Positions 1-10,579 of a DNA stretch of 64,000 bases are shown piece after piece. The number at the start of each line of letters is the position of its first letter. The first letter of the stretch is position 1. The notes below the pieces were generated by a model. It made no database searches. It was not told where the DNA came from and saw only the letters and a list, made by a program, of their open reading frames with translations. A program made the position numbers and the translations under genes. Location of the stretch: the NCBI GenBank assembly GCA_903772945.1, contig CAICTM010000320.1, forward strand, positions 1-64,000. The letters run 5' to 3'. The stretch is from Seminavis robusta. Its lineage: Eukaryota; Bacillariophyta; Bacillariophyceae; Naviculales; Naviculaceae.

Positions 1-1669
1 AGCTTCGGTGCATAATCCGCAACCTCCCTTCACGATTTGTATCGTAGGGTCGACCTTCGCCTTTAATCGATAACCTACCTTGTAGATTGGTATCCTACCT
101 TCAGGTGCGCTTCTCAGATGGAGAAACTGCCGCGGACAACCGCCCCCATTATCTCCTCAAGGTTCAAGACAAACTCTGAACTACAAATGGCTTGCATGCA
201 GCGAGTGTTCACTAGCGGACCGTATCGGTACCTGTTGCTGAGATGAAACGAAGCCCGAAGGAGTAACGAGGACCGTTGCTGATGCGACAAAACCTACGAG
301 CAAAGCCAGAGATTCGTGAGACGCGAGCGACCCGCCAAACAGAAGGACTGACTGTTACCTTGCACGAGGACGACCCATCCCCACAATGGAACCACCGCAA
401 GATGACTCTGGATCCGTTCAACCACACAGCGGTCCGCCGAGGGTCCATCCGTAGATGCACATCTCGAGGGACATGTATAAACGTGGGAATCTCAATACCA
501 TCATGGTCATCGTCATGCATTGAACGAGCGTCTTTCGAACAAGAAGAAGTGAGTTGACACGACGAACGATGGATCTAGAGCACAAAATATACCGGGCAGA
601 CCCCGGTGATCTCTGACCCCGTTTATACCGGGCAGACCCCGGTGATCTCTGACCCCGTTTATTGTGGTGGTGGTGGTTGCCGTTTGTTAGAAAGGTATTT
701 TCGTATGACGGACAGACGACTCGGGATCCACAGTCATTGGGGATGTGTGACTCAAATCAGATGGTTATCCAATCAGCATCAGATGGCAAGGTGTACGAGG
801 AACGAGGACAATGGTCGTCTAGATGATGCAACTACAAAGGTTAGGAAGTTAGGTCGAAGAGATGAATGCAAGGAGCGATGGGACGGAGCAAATGAATGGA
901 CGGATGAAGGTCCACAGGTTTAGTAAAGTGGGAAAGCCCCTCCAGGGCCAACCATGCACTTCAGGAAGATAGATCGACGAGATCTATCTGTAGATGAAAC
1001 TGCGAGAAGCAGAGGATCAAAAGATCCTGGTATATGTATGCATATCGGAGCTCAGTCTAAGAGCTCACAATCTGAACGAGAGAGAAAGAGAAGACGAAAC
1101 GAATTGCCAGTCTACTAGGCAGTAGAGCTGGAAAGATACTGATTAAATTAGAGAAATTGTGCGTTCAAGTACACACCTTTTCAACAGCCGTTCGTTGGTC
1201 GGTCATCCTTAGGGTTAGAGTTCTCATAAAATTGGACTTCAGCCCCCCACTGCACCCCTGAGTTTCTTTATTGATTGTTTTGCATTTCTACTCCACCTTT
1301 CATACATGTACTTCTTTACTTTTCTTCCTTCCATTTGATTCCTCTAACAGACTTGACTCCCATTATTTCTACGACACCTATGTGGTGCCCTGATACCAGG
1401 TACCACAGTCAATTCTTTCGTCCAAAGATCAAAACGGCAAACAATTTTGAAAATTTGATTTCAAAGATCAAAATGGGTGACGTCAAATCAAAGCAAGACT
1501 AAATTTGATTCATCATTCTCATTGGTGACGTCCGACTCGAGGGATATCCCCAACCCTTTCGAGCATGTAATTTGCCTAGCTCTCCTGCGCATCTCTGGTT
1601 TACCTAAAATTCGGCTTTTTTTCAGCGTTGGTCTCCTGTTTCCTCAGTTTGCTCGCTACTTGGATCCAG
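1..1669. other. Intergenic DNA without a credible gene
   Basis: No convincing gene is seen. Only short overlapping open frames without domain character occur. Bases around 322-440 match parts of 28.58-29.03 kb (see the repeat entry there). A full CRE palindrome TGACGTCA lies at 1478-1485 and a TGACGTCC at about 1524, but no gene that they could serve was found downstream. Confidence 0.6.
588..660. repeat. 36-bp perfect tandem duplication
   Basis: Two adjacent copies of a 36-bp unit begin at 588 and 624, each starting TATACCGGGCAGACCCC. They appear identical, so the duplication is probably recent. The unit has a GGGCAGACCCC core. No protein is implied. Confidence 0.85.
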
Positions 1670-2620
1670 CCATTATATAGCCAGCTACGGTACCTACCGT
1701 AGGCAGAGAGTTACATCGATCCGTGACAGTGTCAACAGTACCGAACACACTCAGGTTCCGCTTTACTGGCTACACTCTGTTACCGGTACCTTGCATTGGA
1801 TTCTTATGACGAATACATGCACAACCGAAGATTGATCCAGCCATCGTAGCCAGTTACAGTAGAGTTCATCGATCAGTGACAGTGGCAACAGTACCGAACA
1901 CACTCAGGTTCCGCTTTGTTCGCTGCACTCCGTTACCTCGCATTGGATCCTTATGACGAATACATGCACAAAAACCGTCTATTGTTAATCCAGCCATTGT
2001 AGTCCACTACCGTACAGTTACATCGGCGACAGTGTCAACAGTACCGACACACTCAGGTTCCGCTTTGCAGGCTACACTCCGTTGCCGGTATCTTGCATTG
2101 GATCCTTATGACGATAGACTACATGCACAACCGAACATTATGAATCCACCCTTGTAGCCGGCTGCGGTATAGCTACATCGACGGCAGTGGCAACAGTACC
2201 GAAAGTTCGGCTTTGCTCGCTACGGTTACCGTACCTCGCATTGGATCCTTATGACGAATACATTGCACAACCGAAGATTGTCAATCCAGCCATTGTAGCC
2301 AGTTACCGTAGAGTTACATCAATCGGTGACAGTGGCAACAGTACGAACACACTCAGGTTCCGTTTTACTGGCTAACTCCGTTACCGGTACCTTGCATTGG
2401 ATCCTTATGACGAATACATGCACAACCGAGATTTCCAATCCAGCCATCGTAGCCAGCTATCGTAGAGTTCATCGATCGGTGACAGTGGCAACAGTACCGA
2501 ACACACTCAAGGTTCGACTTTTGCTCGCTGCACTCGGTTACCTGCATTGGATCTTATGACGAATACATGCACAAACCGAATATTGTTAATCTCAGCCATT
2601 CTAGCCAGTCTAGCCGTATA
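1670..2620. repeat. ~150-bp tandem array, about six diverged copies
   Basis: A unit of about 150 bp is repeated roughly six times. The landmark GACAGTGGCAACAGTACCGA or a close variant occurs near 1723, 1876, 2026, 2181, 2325 and 2479, giving spacings of 144-155 bp. Each unit also carries a variant of TTGCATTGGATCCTTATGAC and of AATCCAGCCATTGTAGCC. Copies differ by substitutions and small indels, so this is an old minisatellite. It abuts the inverted-repeat element that begins at about 2636. Short open frames inside it repeat the unit and are not taken as genes. Confidence 0.85.
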
Positions 2621-2635
2621 GCTAGTGCGAACAGT

Positions 2636-4935
2636 ACTTGACTTGGCATACAGGAAAATGGCACCGACACAGGAATCACCACCAAAACAGTAAAAATAAC
2701 AAGAAGGGATGAATCCGGTAGGAGGATCCATCTCTTGTGTGTTGTCGAGTAGCTATCCTTGCTCCTGTTCCCTTTCAATGAGTCGACGACGATCCGTTCA
2801 TGCTGTTGGTAGGGCTGAGTTAACAGTTTCCTCCGTACACATACCTCCGTACGTCTGTAGCCTCTCTTCCTCGTGCTATTCGGAGCGATCAATCATTCGT
2901 TGGACCCGACAATGGTAATTCATCGGCCGTCAGCAGTACAGCAGAGAAAACAACAAATAGATATGAGTTTTGTTTCTGTGCTCAACTGCAGACGACCGGA
3001 GACTATCCATTGTTTTTCAATTGCACCAACTTGGCCGTCATGGGCCGAGAACTGACTGCCATCCCACGGTCCATGGATTCAATGAGGGAGGCTTTCGAAT
3101 CTGTACGAGAAGGACGGCTTGAGTGAGGCTTTATAGTAGAGATAATAGAGTGCGATCGATTCGATTCGAATTATTAAAACAACTCACCTGTTGACGGCCG
3201 AGATCTGACTGCCTGCCATGGTCCATAGAAATGAATGAGGGTGGCTTTCGAATCTACACCTTCAAAAAACACTCTTGATAATAGCTTACCTCATTGCGAT
3301 CCATCGATTGATCGTTCAACACCATTCTTGTTGGCCGAGCTTGGATTTCTCTCTGTTTGCCATAGCAATTCAATGAGGGAGAGAAGTCAGTGCTGCACCT
3401 TCAACAATGGAACTTGAACGTACGGTACTGTACGGTACATGTGCAGGCAATCAGTTTATCCTTAACCTTAGTAACTACAATGGTTCTTTTATCCACGAAT
3501 CGATCTAAATCTTTCCAAAGGGAATTTGTTACTTAACGATACACATAACGTTGATTCTGCAACTGAAGTGCGGTACTCTATTTACACAGTAAACGCCGGC
3601 AAATCGATTTGGGAGTGCAACTGAGGGGGAAACCAAAAGGAGGGTGGTCTGGGATCTGGGAGACCAAATACGACTGTAGAAGGAACATCATGATCGCTAC
3701 TCATACCGGTACCGGCGGGCTCCATGTCGAGGCAAAGGGCTGCGCTAATCAGCCATGTCAAGGCATCGTTCAGTCCACGTCTAAGAAGCCCCATATGACC
3801 AACCACTAGGATCCAGTAGAAAGGTGGATATCAATTCTATTGATTAGTCAACGATTTTGGATGCACCTAAGATTCAGGGCTTGTTGGTCCTGAAAAGGTA
3901 CCGTACATGTAGTACCGGAACACTGTGCATGGAAGTGGCATTGGAGAGTACTGCTTTTCCACACTAAAAAATTCAAAAAGATTTCCCGAAACAGGCCGCT
4001 CACCATTCTTTGGCTGCACTTCCTCCCACCTGTCACCACATCACAATAACGGCACAACAACATGAAAATGGTGGAGAGGCCGATCGCTACTGGTACGATA
4101 CCTCTACTTTTACGATAAGGTAAGTCCTATTATCAAAGTGTGTTATTATTGAAGGCGCAAGCACTGACTTCTCTCCTCATTGAATTGCTATGTAAACAGG
4201 AGGAAATCCAAGCTTGGCCGACAAGAGTGGTATACGTATACCGGTAGGAGGAGTCTTTATCCAATCGGCGGTCCATTGAATCGATTCGAGGTAAGCCTAT
4301 TATCAAGAGTGTTATTGAAGGTACAGCGCTGAGTTCTCTCCTCATTGGATTTCTATGGTATTCAGGAGATAAATCCGAGCTCGGCCGTCACAGGTGAGTA
4401 GTTCTTTAATTATTCGAGTCGATTTTTCGCACCTCTATTATCCAAGCCTCCTCAAGCCGGTCCGGTGCAGATTCGAAAGCCATCCCTCATTGAATCCTAT
4501 GGACCATGGATGGCAGTCAGTTCTCGGCCCATGCTGGCCAAGTTGGTGCAATTGAAAAACAAGAGTAAGTCTCCGGTCGTCTGCTGTTGAGCACAGAAAA
4601 CAAAAACTCATATCTATTTGTTGTTTTCTCTGCTGCACTGCCGACGGCCGAGGAAATCCCATTGTCGAGGTCGAACGAACGAACGGTCGTCCGGATAACA
4701 ACAAGAGGAGAGCTCGCTCGGAGAGAGGAGGTTCTGTTAACCCAGCCTACCAACAGTCTGAACGGTGGAGATCGTCGTCGAGTCATTGAAAGGCAACAAG
4801 AGGAGGCTACGCGACAACACACACAAGAGAGTGGATCCTACTACTGGATTCATCCCTCCAGTGTTATTTCCTAGTGCTTTGGTGGTGATTCCTGTGTCGG
4901 TACCCATTTTCCTGTATGCACCAAGTCAGTTTCGA
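2636..4935. mobile_element. Foldback-type element with ~790-bp inverted arms
   Basis: Bases 2636-3420 are repeated in inverse orientation at about 4130-4935, around a ~700-bp unmatched centre. Matching landmarks include GGAATCACCACCAAAACA near 2672 against its complement near 4880, the AACAACAAATAGATATGAG block near 2950 against its complement near 4610, and GCAATTCAATGAGG near 3365 against its complement near 4180. The arms contain subrepeats (3053-3105 resembles 3209-3262). No transposase-like frame is seen inside. The layout fits a non-autonomous DNA transposon of foldback or long-TIR type. A third, partial copy lies at 12780-13110. Target-site duplications were not resolved. Confidence 0.7.
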
Positions 4936-5903
4936 GATTTGGCTAAGTGACGACGACTTGGTGGTTTCGTACGAAAGAAATAGCTAGCTAGTAAGATAAT
5001 AGAACGCCGATTACCAACCAGATAGACCACACGATTTCATTAGATATTGACCTTACTAGCATAAGCAATAGGCCATGATTCCAGCTCTCTTCTTTCCTTG
5101 ATATCCTACCCTGGCCCACAGAACTGGACCAGAAGGTCCATATTTTGACCTTCCTCAAGATCTTGTGTAAGATGAGACCAAGTCTCCAGCATTTTTTGAC
5201 CTAGTGCTGTTTGCCCCTGATCTTGACCAAAGGTCATATCAGGCCTCTTAGACGCAGGCTTTCTTTCTTGCGTAGAGCTAGGTGGTCTTCTTGGAGGCAG
5301 ATTGGGGCCCACGAGGTCAAGGGATAGCACGAAGTAATTTCGTCTCCATGTCATTGCGACGTTGGGTTAAGTGCGGAACCAAACTGTATTGATCGCTGCC
5401 GTCCTTTCTAAAAGTAGTAGACATCGAAGGGGTCCCCACCCTTTCGTCTCTGCTGGTATCATACCGGTACCACGAGCGCAGCTTGAGATTGAATCATTCG
5501 TCCAAGCAAGCAAAAACCGGAACACGGCCATGTGGGATTCGAGACATTCGTCTAGCTAGCATCGAGTGGAAAAGGGGAGACGGCATCTATCACTCCTCAA
5601 TCAGAGACTAATTGCTCGAGAAAGATCTGTAACCAGAGATCTAGGGGATTTGGCGTAGCTGACATAGAAAGGACATGTATAAGGACATCAGAACTTGCAT
5701 CGAACCAAGGAATCCATTGTACGATTTCCCCGCATCTTTCCGATTCACGGTTGCCAAATGACGGCTGCTCTGCCAAAATATCTATCACTCAAGTCGTCGA
5801 TCATCCCTCATAAAAAGCAAAAGCCATCAGCTCGAACGCAGGTTTTCACTGGCGCAGACCTACATAGCTAGCGGCTAGTTCGTTGTCCTGAACCGTTCAC
5901 AGC
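4936..5903. other. Intergenic DNA, one weak minus-strand ORF
   Basis: The only candidate is an 82-codon minus-strand frame at 5106-5354, rich in Gln, Leu and Pro, with no recognised motif. It is too short and isolated to call a gene. The rest has no visible structure apart from scattered CTAGCTAG and TACCGGTA words. Confidence 0.4.
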
Positions 5904-6788
5904 ATGGTGTCATCCTTCCTAACATCGATCCTCCGTTGCTTGGTCGACCTTGTAGTTCAACCGTTTCGGTGTTTGCTAGAGCTGTATCAGGTTTGTTTAC
6001 GACGGTACCACTGCAGATCCGCTTCAACTCCCGATACATCAGGATTCTGTGCCGGCTACATGGATGGCGGCTATGATGATTTGGAGGCCTCTGCTACTAC
6101 ATGTAGCATTGACAGCGAATCGACTGATCAAGACGATTCCGAAGACGATACCATTTACAATACCTTTGTGTGGGAGTTCCTGTCGGATGCATTGAAGCAA
6201 CAAACGAATCGTCGTTGCCTCACCTTGACCAACTTTGTGGATCGTTCGCACGGTGCTCGTGATGCTTTGGCATTGAGCCAGCTACTAGGTATGGTTGCTC
6301 AGCCATCGTGGCGTTCCATTCACTTTGAGGATGTCGTTCCCGGTCATCGGTACCGTCGTTGGCTGTTCAAAAAGACGGGTGTGTATCGGTATATTTTGAG
6401 GCGATCACCGCACACGGCTGCTATTCCCCCAGTGACATTTTACACTCGGGTGGAAGTGGATACGACAGCCATGACGCCAAAAGCTATTACTTCCTTGCTA
6501 CGCGAACTCAAGAAGGATCTGGATGTCAAGTCAGTCTCGATTCGAGGCAAGCTGAAGCCACGAGATGCCGAGTCCGTAGCCATTGCGTTGGTGTCGTTGC
6601 TGAATGATCCACGAGGATGGCAAACAGTAGAGTTCCAAGTGGACATGACGTCGCCAGCATCAGACGACTCTTCTTCTCGACAGCGGCAAGTGCAATCGTT
6701 GCGAGAAGCTCAATTGATTGAAAAGGTCTGCAAACGAGCCCTTCAAAAAGTGGCTGCGGAACGGTACATTACGTTGGAAGTACTATGA
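5904..6788 (+). CDS. Unrecognised 294-residue protein
   Basis: A single uninterrupted frame encodes 294 residues. The first ~35 residues are hydrophobic and Cys-containing (a possible amphipathic or membrane-associated helix). A Ser/Asp/Glu-rich acidic linker follows at about residues 65-90. Beyond it lies a predicted globular part with regular Leu/Val spacing, including IRGKLKPRD near residue 212 and a basic helix at the C-terminus (KVCKRALQKVAAERYITL). Its mixed composition, unlike the neighbouring repeats, and the absence of a rival frame argue that it is real. I do not recognise the family. The TxAMTPKAI and RGWQTVEF segments resemble the non-repeat flanks of some diatom LRR-type proteins, but this is a weak impression. 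No intron is needed. Confidence 0.7.
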   Translation: MVSSFLTSILRCLVDLVVQPFRCLLELYQVCLRRYHCRSASTPDTSGFCAGYMDGGYDDLEASATTCSIDSESTDQDDSEDDTIYNTFVWEFLSDALKQQTNRRCLTLTNFVDRSHGARDALALSQLLGMVAQPSWRSIHFEDVVPGHRYRRWLFKKTGVYRYILRRSPHTAAIPPVTFYTRVEVDTTAMTPKAITSLLRELKKDLDVKSVSIRGKLKPRDAESVAIALVSLLNDPRGWQTVEFQVDMTSPASDDSSSRQRQVQSLREAQLIEKVCKRALQKVAAERYITLEVL

Positions 6789-6963
6789 ACCAATAGTTGG
6801 CATTACCTGAACTAAAAGTTAAACCTAGACATGCCGTAGCATATACTGTGGTGCCTTCTGTCAGCGTCGCGTTGCGTTTTGGATTGCATCAACCCTTCGT
6901 CTGGGAGTATTTATTGTCGTAGTGAGATGCAGATGGTGGCCTTAGTTGCCTGTAGTAATCAGT

Positions 6964-6986
6964 AGCTAGCTAGCTAGCTAGCTAGC
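6964..6986. repeat. CTAG/AGCT simple repeat
   Basis: About 23 bp of uninterrupted GCTA/CTAG repeat, fully self-complementary. It is the longest of dozens of such tracts in the window (others lie near 59698, 30900 and 19620). It sits in the 3' flank of the 294-residue gene. Confidence 0.9.
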
Positions 6987-7127
6987 CCCTATCTGAAGTG
7001 GTAAACGTCTTTCACTTTATATCTATCACATGCTAAAGCAGAAGCGAGCTCTACCACAATGAAAACATATACCAAACATTTGAACCTAGCAATCCAAGCA
7101 ATGAAAGCATTCACCATACCATGTGCT

Positions 7128-7836
7128 TCAGAATTCTCTATATCTAGCTTTTCTTCCACCAGCTGGGCCTCGCAAAGTTATAAAAAGATCCACCATAGGT
7201 CGAGGTAGAAGTTGACGAATATGCAAGGCTGCTTTCAGACGACTCGTCACTTGGGTGCGATGCGCAGGATGCAGATCCACTTGTTTCAGGTTCATAAGAT
7301 CCTAGTCGTAGTGATGGAAGAGCGTCGTGGAGGAGGAGGAGGACAAAGAGAAAAGAAGCGCGACTGAATGAGACACATACTTGTAATACGTGAAGTTGGG
7401 CAGCAAACTACGGTCCAGGCCTCTCATTCGCGGAACAGTCAGTAACAGCGTAAAGGCGCCGCAGAAGCAAGTCCAGGGTACCGCTGCTCGTCGTAGTAGT
7501 CGAATGTGTTTGGCCAGAAGACTCGTCGCTTCGGCATTCCGCAGAGGTTTCAACAGATTCCTCACCCTTGGACCACCCACTCAGGGATCGACTGCTGACG
7601 CTAGAGTCGCTACTGATATCGCTCCATTCAAGTTCGGGGGCTTCATCACTGGCTACATCGATCTCTTTGCTTGCGGGTGCTGTTTCCTCTGGCGAGGGCG
7701 CATCATCTTCAGGATACAACCGCTTGTGAAGGTTGACATAGGCCGGGAGAAAGCCTAGAGTAACCTTCCAGAGGAGATCAGTGTTGAGGCGAAGCGATGA
7801 AAGGTTAGTTCCTAGCGTACTAGTAGGTCGATTCAT
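7128..7836 (-). CDS. Putative Ser-rich protein, exon structure uncertain
   Basis: The minus-strand frame starting at ATG 7836 runs to 7408 (142 codons). It has a short hydrophobic N-terminus (LLWKVTLGFLPAYVNL) followed by an acidic Ser-rich stretch with DESS motifs. Downstream splice-like signals occur: donor GTATGTG at 7380 and acceptor ACTAG at 7302-7306, followed by an open exon reaching 7128 or 7144 depending on frame. That exon shares a GACGAGTC-TCTG block with the first, suggesting an internal duplication. Both frames of the last exon are open, so the C-terminus cannot be fixed. No family is recognised. It may be a fast-evolving gene or a chance assembly of open frames. Confidence 0.3.
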
Positions 7837-9110
7837 TGTACAGGATCAAGTGGCTGGCTGGATGACAATATTATGCATCAAACGAAGCAGCAAACTGAGC
7901 AAATCACTATCGGTGCTGGTACCTTGTGGCTTCCGAGAGTGTTCCGTGTTTGCCCGTTCCTGTTCCCAATCAACACAACGGTAGGCATCGCACAAGTTTT
8001 CGATCTCGTCCTCTCACGAAAGCGATCCTTGTTGATGCGCAGGCGCGACATTCGCCGTGGAAGATACCGTGGAAGCTGCCGTGGAAACAGCTCAAGCACA
8101 ACATGTCCTTCATGCATGGCTGGTTTCACCACTTCGTCTCTGGTGATACCGGTTCCACAATACCTTCTTAGATGCCTCTGCTATCATTGTTGTTTCTAGC
8201 TGCCTTTGTCTCGTACGGTAGCCAGAGACCTCTCGATGTACTTCTTCTGCTTCATCGATAGCGAATCAATTCTGACTCTAACCTCCATTGATATCGATAC
8301 CAGAAAGAAGTTAGACGACCACAGAATCAAGCAAAGAGGCTCTCTGGCGGTTCTCCGTACCCAATTCAACTCCTCATCCATGCATGACACGTCTGTTGGT
8401 CTCTTCCTGGACCAGTTACAATGGAGGATGCGTCGAAGACTATGACATTCGAAATGGAGAGCCAGGCCATCCTTGTACCTGCTGTCAAAGGAGAGTTTCG
8501 ATTATACCGTACCGGTACAGTCGTACCGGTACCAGTACCTCGTCAACTCAATCAACCAACTCAATCAACCCCAGTAGTAGAGGAGGTGCGCGCCTTTGGC
8601 ATCTTTCCACCCGAGTGATGCCTCGCCACTTGAACACAAAAGTCACATTTGTATCGCACCCGGCTATTTCAATCATTATCTCGAACGTTTTGGAAGCAAC
8701 TACACCTGTGTCCTTTCCAGCCACGATGAGAGGAAGCCAACGCACCAACGCCCTCGGCCGCAACTTTGGTGCTCTTGTGCGCGACGAAAGCGACTACGAC
8801 GACGTTGTCATGGATGGACGTGAAAGACGATGACATTGCCAAGTTCACGGGTCCAAACATATCGAAGTGATATTTGAAAAAGGGCAAATCGCAAGTTTGC
8901 CCGCCTCAACTATTCCAGTGTCAAAGCAATTAGAGTTTACCGCAGATTGTGAGGCTCTTTAAAAAAGATTTCTGAACATCCCAGCCCTATTGCAAGCGTT
9001 GCCCGGTCATTTTTTGGTGGGATGAATTTCCATGGATGCATGGATTGGTGATTGGTGATTGTTGGATGTAAAGAAACGTCACTATGTACGTATACCGGTA
9101 GATAGATTGC
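7837..9110. other. Gap with several short competing frames
   Basis: Short open frames exist on both strands. One example is a plus-strand frame from 8421 of 65 codons, rich in Pro/Val. Another is a plus-strand stretch ending at 8833 with the acidic-basic end DESDYDDVVMDGRERR. None shows a domain or a clean exon chain. The region could hold remnants of a decayed gene. TACCGGTAC palindromes are dense at 8505-8540. Confidence 0.3.
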
Positions 9111-10064
9111 TTACTCATCGGTAGTTTCCTCTGTGTCTGCTGGTTGGGATTTCTTTTCGGGGTCCAGAATGGCGGAAAACTTTGTGGTAAAAGTGAGTGA
9201 TTCACCGTTTTTCCATCCCTTTGCCATGTCCGCGACATCTTCCTGTACTTCAATTTCTCCATCCGAACCGGGCAATGCCTTGAGTCCGTATGCCTCCACT
9301 CCGGCTTCGACAGTTTTGATGACAGCTTCTTGCACGGCAAAGGTTGTGATCTGGGGTTGTGCATACGGGGGAATTTGACCCTGTTTTTGGAGAATAAAAT
9401 GTAAATAAAATCATTTGCAGTTGAAAGGAGTGAGCAAAGCCAACTCGTGTTATGCATCTACTAGCTAGCATAGCCTTACCTTTCTGAACCCTGGGAAATT
9501 TGCCTTTTTGGCGGCATCCTTGAGAATCTGGAGCAAAAAGCAAAACAGCGTTGTTTTTAAAGAATGAAGATTAGCAAGGTCCTTGAAAAGAAAGAAATTG
9601 CACAGCATTGTTGTCAGACCAACTTGCCTGAGTTCTGATTTCCTTTATCAGACCTGCTTCAGCTACTGAAAGCAACCAGAAATCATAGACTGCCCCTTCA
9701 TCGCTCTTTAGCTTGCTGTTCTCGCCCTGGTAGGAAAAATAGCAAGAATTGAAAAATGAAGGTTTTCCAAGTTAGCTAAAAAAAAATTCTTGTTTTTCTT
9801 ACATTTTTCTTTGCTTACCAAGTTTTTCATTCGGCTTCCTTCCATGGAGCTCAAGGCAGTCAGTTCTTCGCCTCCTTCAGGTTCTGGCTTGAGTTCTAGT
9901 TCCTCTGCCATGAAGAGTTTTTGATTTTGATTGGACCGTCTTCCCACAATAGAAGGCTGCTTGCAGTTGCACTTGTCTGATGGAAGAAGGAAGCCATTGC
10001 AGCCCGCAAACAGAAAACTAGCTAACAGTACACAAACTTTCATCATCATGGTTGGGGTCTTCAA
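9111..10064 (-). CDS. Plastid-targeted trigger-factor N-domain-like protein
   Basis: Four minus-strand exons are inferred: 10064-9819, 9726-9628, 9527-9480 and 9380-9111, giving 220 residues, all joined in phase 0. The N-terminus is a signal peptide (MMMKVCVLLASFLFAG) followed by NG-FLLP, the Phe-led junction typical of diatom plastid import. The mature part matches the trigger factor ribosome-binding domain. It has a helix ending ILKDAAKKANFPGFRKG, where FPGFRKG is the hallmark loop that docks on the large ribosomal subunit, followed by IPP and a strand ending FTTKFSAIL. No PPIase or C-terminal chaperone domain follows, so it is an N-domain-only form. Its likely role is binding nascent chains on plastid ribosomes. 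Intron 2 starts with GC (CAG|GCAAGT), and no in-frame GT alternative is seen. The gene is divergent from the WW gene across a ~515-bp promoter region with a CRE. Confidence 0.85.
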
Positions 10065-10242
10065 GTTCTGCAGAAATAATAATGAGCTTGCAACTGAAAA
10101 TGGAACCAGCGCATTGGTGAAACCTCAGACCAATGATTGGATTTCATTCTGTGGCGCACAATCAGCCGAGGATCCATCTTGCTTGGTGTCAGAGATCAGA
10201 GACCAAAAACAAAATAAATGAGAGGAGAGGAACGTCAGTCAC

Positions 10243-10250
10243 TGACGTCA
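10243..10250. promoter_or_regulatory. Palindromic CRE (TGACGTCA) in a shared promoter
   Basis: The full 8-bp CRE lies 179 bp upstream of the trigger-factor-like start codon (minus strand) and about 330 bp upstream of the WW-protein start codon (plus strand). A half site ACGTCA lies at 10232-10237. In Phaeodactylum, TGACGT elements bound by bZIP factors mediate CO2/light/cAMP responses. The same 12-mer CTGACGTCAGTT occurs upstream of TAB2 at about 53372-53383. Function here is inferred. Confidence 0.55.
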
Positions 10251-10579
10251 GTTAACCTTATTTCGACATTATCGAACCAGAAATCGATCAATCAATTTGT
10301 CAATTCGAATGTCTCGATTAAAGACAATCGACTTGATCGACCCAATCCACGCCAGATCTTTTTTGCCAGGTCCTGCGGCTACCAGATCCTCTGGGTTTGG
10401 TCGTTGCTCTTGACGACGAGACACGATCACGCATCCACGAGGTCACATACATACTGCATCGACCACCAACTACCTACTGTACGGTCAAAGGTTACCCCCT
10501 CTTTATCTAGCTAGAAAGTATCACCACGGTTGCCATTGATAAGCAGGAAGCAAACAATAACGTAAGGCAACAAAACGCC

